NCBI GenBank assembly: GCA_029582155.1
Contig: CM055899.1
Span: 84,414,056-84,478,055 of the forward strand
DNA length: 64,000 nt
Direction of reading: 5' to 3'
Source of the DNA: Panopea generosa
Lineage: Eukaryota > Mollusca > Bivalvia > Adapedonta > Hiatellidae
Shown in pieces: positions 1 to 11,947 of this stretch. Made by a program: the position numbers and the translations under genes. Below the pieces are notes generated by a model. The model saw only the letters and a program-made list of their open reading frames with translations. It was not told where the DNA came from and searched no databases. Each line of letters begins with the position of its first letter. Position 1 is the first letter of the stretch.

Positions 1-908
1 CATTACTACATAAACATTTTGAAAATCTGTTAGACTGTTCATGAGAAGAAGACTTTTTAAGTTTTGGACTATTTTTAGTAACATCGGCCATCTTGAATAT
101 TAGATAGAAAAAATAAATATTTTGTATAGTCTCCTATGCAATAGAAACATCCATGTGAAGTTTCAGTTTAATTGGCCTAGTGGTTTCAGAATAAATGAAA
201 AAAAAGAAGAGAATTTTCTGTTTTCCCACAGTAGTACTATGTAAAATTCTAAGTCCCCTTACAAGGCCCCTATATATTTTAGCCCCTAAATTCTTATCTG
301 CAATCAAACCCCTACACTTAGGGATAACTTATATCAAATATGTAGAAATCTGCCATACTGGTTCTTAAGAAAACAATTTTTCTAATTCCCAATGTGTACC
401 CTTTTGGGGCCCCTCCTGACCCCTTAAGACATAGGAACCCAGTCATTTTTACAAATCTTAACCTCCTTCACCTAGCAATGCTTTAGTGAAAATGTAGGCA
501 AAATCATTTCCATTTAAAAAAATATATATATTGTTTCAGTTTAACTAGCCTAGTGGTTTCAGAACAGATGAAAGAAAAAGAGAATTTTCTGTTTCCCCAT
601 AGTATCCCTATGTAAAATTCTAAGTCCCCTTACAGGGCCCCTATAAATTTTAGCCCCTAAATTCTTATCTACAATCAAACCCCTACACATAGGGATAATT
701 TATGCAAAATATGAACAAATATGACATAATGGTCCTTAAGAAAACGAATTTAGTAATTCCCAATTTGTACCCTTTTGGGGCCCCTCCTGACCCCTTTAGA
801 CAGTGGAACCCTGTCATTTTGACAAATCTTAACCTCCTTCACCAAACAATGCTTCTGTGAAGATATAGGCAAAATCATTTCCATTTTAAAAAAAAAAAAT
901 AAAAAAAT
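1..908. repeat. Dispersed repeat, interrupted by the hAT element
   Basis: Contains two tandem-like blocks (about 170-530 and 540-900), each with TTTAGCCCCTAAATTCTTATC, CCCTTTTGGGGCCCCTCCTGA and GAACCTTAACCTCCTTCACC-type strings. A further copy lies at 28195-28490. The right half continues at 2436-2870. No coding capacity recognised. Confidence 0.75.
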
Positions 909-916
909 ATTATAAT

Positions 917-2427
917 CAGGGCTCAAACTAGAGGGCGACAAAGTCGCTTTTTTCTCCGTCACTTCGCTTTTTATTGGTCACCGCGAAGTTTTAAGTCGCC
1001 TTAAAATTAGCAACATGGCTTTTTTTCTGGATGCTAGTGAAGTGCAAATTACAACTATAACCAATATTTGGTATATTCTCTAATCCGTGGATAAGTGTCG
1101 CCACACATGTGGGAATGCAAATTGCAATAATCGGTTACTTGATCCAAATATCCCCAGGCAATTTTCGGCATATATGTTTACACCCCGTGCCAACATCGTA
1201 TAGGTTGCTAGGCAACGCAATTGTTTGGCTGACCAAGATCAGATTTCCCTTGCATACATAGAGTTAAAACATCCAGCGTCTAATTGAAACCGATCATTTT
1301 TTTTCAACTGTCAATCAAAGTTTTCCATGAACAAAGTAACTTTCCACGTATGACGTAATCATCCTTTGTGTTTGCGAGATGCATAGTTGACTTCTGAATT
1401 ACAAGTTTAAAATGAATAATTAGCGTGTTTGATTTTTAGAAATAACCGATGATTAAAGAGGTATTGATAATTATGTTGCTGCTTACTGTTGTCTATAAAT
1501 ATGTTTGAGTCGAAATAAACAAATTGAACTGAATCGATTATAACAGCTGTTAATTCGGTGTCCGTGAGTGATGTATAGAATTCACATACAAAAATGTTTT
1601 GTTTCTCAATTTGTTTGTTTAAATCAGCTGGTTTAATTACTCTAAATATTTGTGATCCAACCTATAACTACAAAATTTGACTTCCAAAAAGCCTTGAAAT
1701 ACTGGAAACAACAGAAATTACGAAAAATTTATAAATGAGAATTAAAAAAGTCAAGTAAGAAACAGTTAGTTTAAGCAGTGTATAGACTGCAGTGGGGATA
1801 GCATGTAACACAGCATCTGAAATTTAAAAAAATGTGTGTTTAATGTATGTTTCATGAACTTATAATTATGTTTTGCATTTTAATAAAAAAGCGTTAATTT
1901 GATAAAAATAAAAATGATATGTGAACAGAGAAATATCTTTTTGATTACTCTTTCGGAGATAAAGTTATAGATAAATAGCATTTATTTTCTGCTTTTACCA
2001 GGTACTAGTGTTCCATGTTCTTTGCAAAAAAAATAAAATAAACAATAATGAGTGGCATGAAGAATACTCCTACCATGAAAAAGTAGATTGTAAGTTCATT
2101 TAGCTGTATCTTTATTCAGAAAGTTAAACTCCCTGTTCTTTAAGAATATATCACACAAAAACTAGTTCCTTAATTACAACATCAGATAAAAGACAAGAAG
2201 GCTGTCAACCAACATATTTGATATAAATCAAAAACAATATAAAACATTATAAAAACAATATAAAACAAAAACACACATAATGACATAGCATTAATTTTAA
2301 TAAAACTAAGTTTTTGTGTAACCGCGTGATGAAATTTACCACTTCTCCCTATTTTTTCTCCACTTCTTTTTTTTTGGATGAAGGAACAGTCACTTCTCCC
2401 TAAAATTCAGACCCAGTTTGAGCCCTG
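917..2427. mobile_element. hAT-type non-autonomous DNA transposon, 1511 bp
   Basis: Ends are perfect 13-bp inverted repeats CAGGGCTCAAACT / AGTTTGAGCCCTG. Both are flanked by the identical 8-bp ATTATAAT (909-916 and 2428-2435), the target-site duplication length of hAT elements, and CAGGG ends are usual for that group. No transposase frame inside, so it depends on another copy. Inserted into an older dispersed repeat (1-908 and 2436-2870). Confidence 0.9.
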
Positions 2428-2435
2428 ATTATAAT

Positions 2436-2875
2436 GACATGTGTCCCCTAATTGAACCCTTTGGGCGGGGTTATATTTAACCCTAGGGACCCATTTGAAC
2501 AAATCTGACAAAACTATAGTTGGTCATCATAACTACATAAACACTTTGAAAATCTGTTGGGCCGTTCATGAGAAGAAGATTTTTTAAGTTTTGGACTATT
2601 TTAGTAACGGCGGCCATTTTGAATTTCAGATCGAAAAAAAATAATCTTTTGTATAGTCTCCTATGCAATAGAAACACCAATGTGAAGTTTCAGTTTAATT
2701 GGCCCAGTGGTTTCAGAGAAAGTGCTGCTAACAGACGACAGACAACGCGCCATCGCATAAGCACTTCTGGCCTTTGGCCAGTAGAGCTAAAAATAAATAA
2801 CAAGTCTCTGTCGCAGCAACAGAAAAACTCCAAAACAACAAATAACGAGTCTGTGATAAGAGCACGAGTCTGATT
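2436..2875. repeat. Dispersed repeat, right part
   Basis: ACATAAACACTTTGAAAATCTG through GAAACACCAATGTGAAGTTT resembles 5-185. The 3' end (ACAGACGACAGACAACGCG ... GCCAGTAGAGCTAAAA) is a mollusc-style repeat end, similar to 29605-29675 (CAGATGACAGACACCAGGCC ... CAGGTGAGCTTAAA). The open frame at 2568-2873 is repeat sequence. Confidence 0.7.
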
Positions 2876-3554
2876 GGAACAGATAGCTTTTGTCAGATAG
2901 GTAGATTAATATTCCTAAACTAAGTTACTAAAAGTTGCAAATTTGCTACAAGTAAACTTGATTAGAACTTGTATTTGTCTTGTGGGCAGAAATTATTACT
3001 AGAGGACAGTCTTTGACTATTCAAGTATTTACAAGCCTTTTCTTACATTTGAAAAACCTAGTTTTTTACCAAAAAAAAGACAGCTTCGAACTTGACCTAG
3101 ATTTCATAAAACAAACATTCTATCAGCTTCGTGAGGATCAAAGTGAAAATATCGCAGAACGTTTTTCTAATATTTCACACGATGACCTAGTTCATTAAAC
3201 CCATATGATAAAGTTTCTGAACAAGTTTCATGAAGATTGAATACAAAGTGCTGAGGTGAGCTAAAATTTTACTAAAAAATCTTAATCTTTAGATTTCTAT
3301 TCAAAACACAGACTGGTTATTATAAGAACAGGAAGCTAAACATATTTAACACTCAAACATGTATTCAAAATTCAACAATATTTACTTAATCCAATTTCTT
3401 CCCAAAATCTGCTAGGAAATATTTCCAAGTCTCCATGCTTCACTGTTAGTCTATAAACAAAGGTAATGACCAGATATTATTTTTGACTGGATTGTTTATG
3501 GGATATTTCTTATGTTTGTTTTTGTTTTTTTTGGATTTACCGTCGCCGCGACAG

Positions 3555-3735
3555 TATTTCAGTCATTTGGCGACGTCCAGCTAATTACAGGTGGAGGAAG
3601 ACCCCGAGTGCACAGAGGCACCCGGGTAGAACCACTGACCTACCGCAAGCCAGCTTGAAGGCTTCCTCACATGGAAATCCGAAGTACCCAGACGGGATTC
3701 GAACCCATGCGGTGAGGGGCTGAGAGAGGATAATT
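3555..3735 (-). mobile_element. tRNA-headed SINE, family 5 (partial)
   Basis: ATTTGGCGACGTCCAGCTAA, TGGAGGAAGACCCCGAGTGC, GGGTAGAACCACTGACCTAC and GGGATTCGAACCCATGCGGT (B box on minus). Single copy in this window; GC-rich for the region. Confidence 0.65.
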
Positions 3736-3892
3736 CTTAATTTGTGTGGCAATGAACATGAGTCCACTTATTAAGTAATCGGTATCTGACTTTTGATTTA
3801 CATAACGCAGATAAAAAAACATGTAGGTAACAGATTAAACCATATTGTCTCCTGAAAAAAATTCTCATGACTTTGTAACCATTTACACTTAC

Positions 3893-4035
3893 ATTGCATT
3901 ATCACTTTTAAAAAACACTTCTACCAGGCCATCAGACTTCTCCTTCAGGATTTGAACTGGCCACCGCATGGAGTGTGGAATGCCCTTAACTTTTGCATAT
4001 ACCCATTCATTTTCCATTTTGGATTGGTATGATAC
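3893..4035 (-). CDS. Unassigned minus-strand exon with PWWP-like sequence
   Basis: 143-nt open block between a good acceptor (GTTACAG) and a strong donor (GTAAGTG), phase 0 to 2. From an internal ATG at 4017 it reads MENEWVYAKVKGIPHSMR then WPVQILKEKSDGLVEVFFK. The W-V-x-A-K-V-K-G-x-P ... R-W-P-V pattern resembles a PWWP domain, a methyl-lysine histone reader, with the PWWP core changed to MRWP. It does not match the DHX37 C-terminus. It may be the first coding exon of another gene, with a CpG-rich 5' region at about 6110-6370. Family unknown. Confidence 0.5.
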
Positions 4036-4149
4036 CTGTAACATAATTAAAAAGTTAGTGCAAAAAATAGTGCTTACAATCTCCAATTTCCAATTATAGC
4101 AACACCATAAGTCTAACATGGGCCATATCAAAAGTTTAAATGTATAAAC

Positions 4150-5215
4150 TGATAATACTTGGACCAACTAAGCTCACAATATCTGGATACATCTTGTCCC
4201 AAAAAAAAAAAAAAAAAAAATCATTACCAGCTTTTAGAGAATGCAAGATTCTTAAGAACTCATAATATTTGGATTCTACAAGCTGGTAATACTCTGACAT
4301 GTTCAGAAGTGTACATGTACATGCAGCATTTTCAATACTTAGTCACATACACATAAAACCTCATAGGGGAGCTATCATTACTTAGGTCTCAACATATGAT
4401 TATGTTATACTGGGTGGGCGCAAGAGGGAGTCACATCATTTAGGAAGTTGTGGTCACTTCAAAAAGTTTACAAAACTCGGACAACCTATTAACCTCATGA
4501 TATCTGGACAAATCTTTTCCCAAGTAAACAAAACATTTCCAGCTTCTAGATAATTAAAAATCTTTATATTTGAATACTACAATCCAGTAATATGCAGTCA
4601 TGTAATGAACACAAAGGTACAGAGGGAACATTTAAAGTGATGAAATAATTATGGCAATTTTAGAAATTTACATGAATAAAAAAGTAATACTCAGACAGAT
4701 TCAAGAGAGTGTACATGTAAATGTAGCATGTTCAATTGTATGCACATACACATAACTTGATATTATAAAAGGGAACTATCATTACTTTGGTCTCCATATG
4801 TAATGCGGGGTGGATATCCAATACATTATGAAATTTTGGCTGCTTGATAAGTTTACAATACATGGACAACCTAACCTCATGATATCTGGACATATATTGT
4901 CCAAAAAAAACCCAAAAACTAGCTTTTAGAGAATTCAAGATTCTTAATAACTCATAATATTTGGATTCTACAAGTCTGTAATACTAAGACATAATCTAGG
5001 AGCATATGTACATGTAGAATTTTCAATTGTATGCACATACACAAAACCTGATAAGGGATCTTTCGCTATCATTTCTGTGGTCTCCATATGTAATGCAGGG
5101 TGGGTATCCCATACAATAGGACATTTTGGCCACTTGATAAGTTTACAATACTTTGACAACTGAAGCACAATATATCTGGACATATATAGTCCCCCCCCCC
5201 CCCCCCCCCCCCAAA
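4150..5215. repeat. Divergent ~230-290-bp tandem repeat, 4 units
   Basis: Recurring blocks TTTGGATTCTACAAG(C/T)(T/C)GGTAAT, GTACATGT(A)...CAATTGTATGCACATACACA, GAACTATCATTAC, and TGATATCTGGACA(T/A)AT(A/C)TTGTCC at spacings of about 230-290 bp. Ends in a C22 homopolymer (about 5191-5212) followed by A-runs. Confidence 0.8.
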
Positions 5216-6112
5216 AAAAAAGAGAAAAGATTATGTGTTGACCAACCCACTGAAAATTAATGTGTGCTCAAACATGTATTACCCTTTCAATCAGCAATTA
5301 TTTCTTTAAAGACTGTTCTACCAACCCATTGACCAAATTTTGAGTTGAGCCTCTTCAAACTGTTTTCATAAAATATACCTTATGAATGGTTTGTTTTGTA
5401 TCGCTTAGCTTACTTAAGGTTAAATCTCGATTGAGTATTGCACATTAAAAATGTTTACTGCTAAAACATTCTTTTGCAGAAACTAAAAAAAATCACAAGA
5501 CACAGAATTTTTTTCAATTGCAGTAAAAGGCTTTGTTCAGAAACACTTGCATTTTAACAGTCCTCGGTAGTAACAAAGTATAAAATCATTGGCAATGTAG
5601 CTTTGGGGGCTGTAGCTTCATCCCCGCTTATAAAATTCGTCAACTGCAGCCTTTTTACCATGCAAAGCTTTAATTAAGCGAATTTTAAAAATAAATTGTT
5701 AAGCAAAGTTAGTTCGGACCGCCAAACTGCTAACTTATCGTCATTAATATCGCATACCCCACCCATCTTTTTAACATGTAAAACGTCCGATGTTACGTAT
5801 TTCTTCCTAAAAAAAAAAAGCTAAATAAAATGAACGATTTATTTCTGGATGAAACTATCAACAATACCTTCGATCATGGTTACAACACGTTCATTGTTAA
5901 TGACAACATTTTATTTCCAAAATTCAGATCAATCGCAGCCACCATTTTCAGCATGACGAAACAGGACCGAAGAAATGTTATTAAAATGGGTTGTGCTGTC
6001 ATTCCAGCCAGGCCAACATAACTATTACCATATTATAAGACACAACGAACTGAATTCACGTTTATAACAAGTGTTATCATTCATACATTTTACAAGATCG
6101 AAATAAACTCAC

Positions 6113-6380
6113 CATTCTAGCATGGGTCCAACAGCATGGGGTTACATTTGTTTCTACATCCGGTGAAATTCCCGAAGTTATACGGAAATAACCAAATTCA
6201 ACTTATACGCGCAAAAAAGCAATCCCGTATACTCGGTCATTTCCGTTAAGGGCCGTGATAACAACAAAAAGACCGAGGTGCACGAATGTCGAAAAATACG
6301 ATACTCAATCGTACATACTCGGCAAATTCCGTCATCGTTCGGTAGTTATTACGTAGTAATAGCCAAGGTGTTCCGAGTGA
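6113..6380 (-). promoter_or_regulatory. Candidate promoter / non-coding first exon
   Basis: The stretch holds clearly more CpG dinucleotides than its surroundings, and on the minus strand contains CCATGCTAGAATG|GTGAGT, a strong donor at 6112. Its short ATGs are followed by stops or a different frame, so as a first exon it would be untranslated and could splice to 4035. Purely inferential. Confidence 0.3.
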
Positions 6381-6613
6381 TACGATACTACATAATCTAA
6401 GGGAGGCAAATCCTACAAATCTGTCCATAGCGATGGACAATTGAATAATCCATGTATTAAGGTTTTTTTTAAAGTGTTCTTTTAATAAAGCCATAAGCCC
6501 TTAACTATCAATTTTATGCACTTTTTATTTCATATTATGGGCTTAAGCTCACAATATTTCTTGCCTCATATGAATAGACATACCAAAAAATAAGCCCATA
6601 AGTGGAAAGTGTT

Positions 6614-6718
<105 letters not shown>

Positions 6719-6815
6719 CTTCATCTGTAGTACAAGATCATCAACAGGCCTTCTTGTGATTTCTGCAGCTGAGAACATTTCAAATTCATCATTGAAAACA
6801 GCTGATGAATACAAC
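6719..6815 (-). CDS. DHX37: DHX37 exon 16 (after motif VI)
   Basis: 97 nt, phase 2 to 0. Encodes [18 protein letters not shown] then [14 protein letters not shown], matching the family segment that follows motif VI. Acceptor TTATCAG. The donor ATGAAG|GTCTGT is fused to a (TCTG)n microsatellite running down to about 6614; GTCTGT is a weak donor (C at +3). No later DHX37 exon is recognisable in 1-6700. Confidence 0.94.
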
Positions 6816-9800
6816 CTGATAACAAAAAAATGTAAATGATATTTTTGCAATCTCCATTATTGGATAATAAATTGATAAACATGTAAAAGTAACATCAGAT
6901 TCTTACAATCACTGTTATTGCATATCTTGTTTGTAAAGTGTATCAGAATGAAATGTAAAATAACGTACATTCTTTACATAATGATTGGATCATAATAGCA
7001 GGCTAGTTCTAATGTTCAGATTAATTATAAATCATACCTTAACAAACTTTCATATCAGTTCAGCTTCCATTAATTGTCAATACAGTATTAGTTTACAGGA
7101 ATATCAACCAATCACAAACCTGTAGCAATGCCCTGGTCCCACCCTCCCAGCTCTTCCTGCTCTCTGATTGGCTCCAGCTTTTGATGTCCATGTTATTTTG
7201 AATGTTGACACGCCTGTGACCTTATCAAAAAACTTTGTTTTCATCTGAATGATAAATGATAAATCACCTTATTGATTTGATTTGTTTCATTGATTCATCA
7301 CAAAATGACATTAACTAATACAAGCAGATGATATTAGACATGAAAGGTGAACACATTTCCTGCGAGGGTACATGCCACCTTCAGTACAGATTATGAAGCA
7401 TGTGATACCATTAGTTAGAAAATGTCCTTTAATTATCAGATCAGATAAGTCTTTATTATGGCTGCGATTAGCTACGAAGTATAGCTTTTAAAACACTATC
7501 AGCTATCCACTATCCTAGAGCCTGTGGTCCAGTGGTAGAGCATCGGATACTAGATAAGTGGATCGTGGGTTCAATTCCGTTTCAGCTTTGTGTGGTGTCC
7601 TTGAGCAAGACACTTTATCAACATATGTTCAGTTCTGGTACTTCCCAGGAATACTTTTAGTGTTTTAAGAAAATGTTTCACAATCAATGCCAATTTTTTT
7701 AATGGGGTTTCATGCCATTTTCAGCACATTTCAGGTAATACATGCCATATCTGGTTTTATTGGTGGAGGAAGACCTCAGAATGAATCTGAGTATAACCAC
7801 TGTCCTTTCACCAAGTTCATGTGACTTACTTTCTCACATAAAGGTTTTCAATGCCAAATATATATACTATCAGCTTCCGAAGTTCATTTTCACTCACCAG
7901 GAACTCTTGAGTAATATTTTTTCAGGGACTGCACAAAGGTGATAATAATTTCCAGACTTTTCTTGAATTTTTCCTCACAACAGACAGCAATATTTTCTGA
8001 TTCACAGACATTACTAAATCATAATCTGTGCTTTCAGATAAAAATATTGCTTTAAGGTTATCTAAAAATGTTTTCTGTAATACAAAAATGTATGGTACCA
8101 ACATTGATAATGGTATTTTAGAACATTTTTTAGTTGAATGTTGAAACAGTGTGCTAAATATTTCAGTTCTCACTGAACATTTTCAGAATTATTAAACAAT
8201 ATCTTGACCTTGAAAAAAGTAATAAACTAGAATTGTGTCCATAGGACATGTTAAATGTTAGTAAATTTTACCAATTTTTTTAAAAAAAAGAGCCAAAACT
8301 CATGAAAAGTTTGACCGATGTTGGCAAATATAAAACTTTATAAAATATTATAATTATACAAAATATCAATTATATCCACAGACACTTTCAAAGTTTAAGA
8401 CCAAAATTTATTATTTTACTGAAAATTAATTAAAAAAAAAGGAGCCTTAAGTCCTGTAAAATTTGATCAACATTAACAAATATCGTACTTGATCTGTATT
8501 ATATAATCATATAGCTAAACACAAAATGTTAACTAAATAAATAAACCCTTTCAGAAGTTACTGATCAGAAACTGATTTGACCTCAGACAGACAGACAAAC
8601 ATGTGTAACACTCAATGCCCCTTCACCATTCATCCATTGGTGGAGACATAAGATATATAAACATTTCCCAGATCAAAATAAACTTTAGGTACTCATACAA
8701 TGAAGAATCACAAATGTAGTTCTTTATACATTATATAGTAATGAGATATAATGAGTTTATTATAACAGACAGTATATAGTGGGCCTAGCTAGTGAATGTA
8801 AGTTTTAATGTAATATCTTGTTGTTGTATGGTGTTAAGCATCAGTTTCAACAAATTTTTAGTCATATCGTAATGGTGTCTATTTGAGACAGCATTCTAAG
8901 CACTGAAACACTGGAGTACATGTATCATGCCGCAGACACATGTTATGATACTACTACCAGCCACATTACCAACCAGTCCTAGAACTATTCTTCAAATGTG
9001 GATTATCAAGCTAGTAAGCTTCTAGTACCATTTTCCAAATATTCGGTATGGACCAGCTGGGATCCACCCCACGACCTTCCATATGTGAAGTGGACAACCT
9101 ACCACTAGACACCGCTGTGGTTAAATATAACATAAAGATCAACTTAACTAGTACAGCAGTAAAAATATATAAAAATGTAATATTAGTAAGTTTGAATTAA
9201 CAGACTGTTTTGTTCTGAACTACCTACCTTTCCAGTGTCTACAACATATTTAATGTTGGGAATGGTAAGTGATGTCTCGGCAACATTTGTAGCTACCACG
9301 CACAACCGGCAACCTTCTGGTGGTGGCTGGAACACCTGCAAACAAAAACATCATTTATATAAATGTATGTTATAAATATTAATCTTCCAGCTATAGCTGA
9401 GAGTTGTCAACAGCAACCAAACCAGGGCCTTTTTACCAATATGCGGAAAGCATAATTATGTTGAAGAGGAGGAAATATATTTTCATCTTTCCTTACCCTT
9501 ATGAGATGTTACGTAAAGGGGAATCTTTAGACTTTAGGCCCAATATAGAGGAAATACTGTGAAATCATTTATTTTCGTGGGTATTAAATTTCGTGGTTTC
9601 CACTTCAAAGACATATTCGTGGGGTCTTAAATTCGTTGAAACCAAATTTAAAAAAAAAATAAAAAAGTAAAAAAAATGAAGTTTACACTTTCGGCATCGC
9701 ATAGTGCGTTCCAGTAATTAACCTCTGCTGTAATGCACACATCGCTCGTCAGGGTTTATCACACCCCGCTGTGCCAATAAGAGTTGACACATGCCAGTTT

Positions 9801-11868
9801 GTTCCCTAATACACAAGTACGATATTGAACTAATTGTTATGGAAACCAGAGGAGAGGAAAGGAGAAGTACGAGATCTAATCCAGAAAGGGTTTCAGAAGT
9901 CAGGCCTGCAGTAAATAACAACAGTACGTGCCACATCACGTGACTGTGATAATGAACAGTAAATGAATGTGCTACGACTTTTATGAGATTTATTTGTTTT
10001 ATTAAAAATGATCATAAAGAGAAACAATATAAACTTGTGATTTAGTTTTCTTTATACGCGCGCATACTGTCCCTTTACAATGTTTTACACTTTTTTACAA
10101 TGTTTACCGTAGGTCTATACGTCACATTGTTTGAAACTGTTTCAACTCGATAGCAATTAGTTACAAGGTGACGGTCTATTTTTAGTACTTCTGATATTTG
10201 ACTGAAGTATACATGCGCAATGGGGTAAATTACAACACACCTCGCTACACTCACACACACGTCTATCAGTGGACGGACGTAGAATTAAAGATGATATGAG
10301 TATAAAAAATCTTACACTGTTGTAAATAGTGATGCGATATGACGAAAGAAAATATATAAAATAAAGGATGGATTGTTTACCACAATGCGATGCACGTAGG
10401 CATATGAACACAGAGGTAATTTATATGTTGACAACATTACATAGCGTAAACTAAGTTCGTGGGTATTTGATTTTATTGTAGGCATATGAATACAGAGGTA
10501 ATTTATATGTTGACAACATTACTTAGCGTAAACTAGCGTAAATTAATGATTTCACAGTACTTCTTTTCATACTCGAATATCGATGTCTACAATTAATAGT
10601 AAATTAGGCCCTGCAAACACATAATTATGTAAATAAATCAATCCATCTATGCAACAGGACTTTTATCTCAAGACTCTTTTTCTCAAATATAGGTTTACTT
10701 ATTGATTTTCACAACATTTATATAATATATGAGATGATCAGAAAGTTTGTAGAGTTTTGCAATAACTTTTTTATTAAGCATTGTAATTGAATAAAATTAT
10801 GGAAGCATGTGCCTTTATATTTAGCAAAGTTTTGCCAATTTTTCCTTGAAAGTAACCATTATATGGTCACTATGGAAACATCGATTTACGCAGTGGGGTC
10901 ATTTTTAGCTGCTTTATGCCTGTCCTATTGGACAAAGTTGCGTTGCCAAAACGGCGCCTATTTGTAAATAAAAAATATCAATGTGTGCTGTAACATATTT
11001 TTACATCCGAAATGGCATCAAATATGCACATCTTTAAATGATGTCAGTAGTATGACATTACTGTATGGCATTTTGTTTGCAACAACTTGACGTCAGGGCA
11101 CCTGAAAATGGATACATGCTCGGAGTACTGCAGTTCTATAAAGTTATGCTCTTTATTAAGTTATACACCTAGTCAAACAGAGAAACATCCTAAGAGTGTA
11201 TATGGTGAATCTAATGTGTCAATGACTAGTGTATAAATGGCACAAATGTTTTTGAGATGGTGGCAAAAATGTATAGATCACAAAGGAGAGTATTTTTAGG
11301 AAGAGTAACTCAGTAATTGTGATTTGAAAGCACCTGTTTATAAAACAGACGTCAGTTTTGGTGAGAAATAACCTACATTTAATTGAACACTTACCTGAGC
11401 TTGTTTTTCAGTTGATAGCAGTGAGTAAAGAGGTAAAACATACAGGGGCTGTGTGCACCCTCCAGCTGCCAACTTCATCCCATCCTTGTCTACATCAAGG
11501 TCATCCTCTTCCTCATTGTTGTCACAGTTACCAAGGTCATCTTCATCACCAAGGTCAATGTCAGATTCACCAGCCTCCATTTCTGCCTCCTCATCATGGG
11601 GAGATACAGAGTAGCTAAAACAGAAATGTGGCCATTACCGCTGGTCAGTTTGTATTGATAGTACTGACAAACATAAAATCTTATCAACACTGAATAAACA
11701 GTTTGAGAGATGATGTATGGTTCATTTCACGAGTATTTGATTTCGAATATATCACTGTCAAAACAGCTGATCAATTAATTGTTTCATATTATGGTGTTAA
11801 TATGGTATTTTTTTTTGAGAGAGAGAGAGAGAGAGAGAGAAAAGAGAGAAAAAGAGAGAGAGAGAAAA

Positions 11869-11947
<79 letters not shown>

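Noticed and set aside
2568-2873. 101-codon plus-strand frame
   Set aside because: Lies wholly in a dispersed repeat also present at the window start and in DHX37 intron 4.
5830-6021. 63-codon plus-strand frame starting MNDLFLDETINN
   Set aside because: Short, no family recognised, no splice or start context that supports it over chance.
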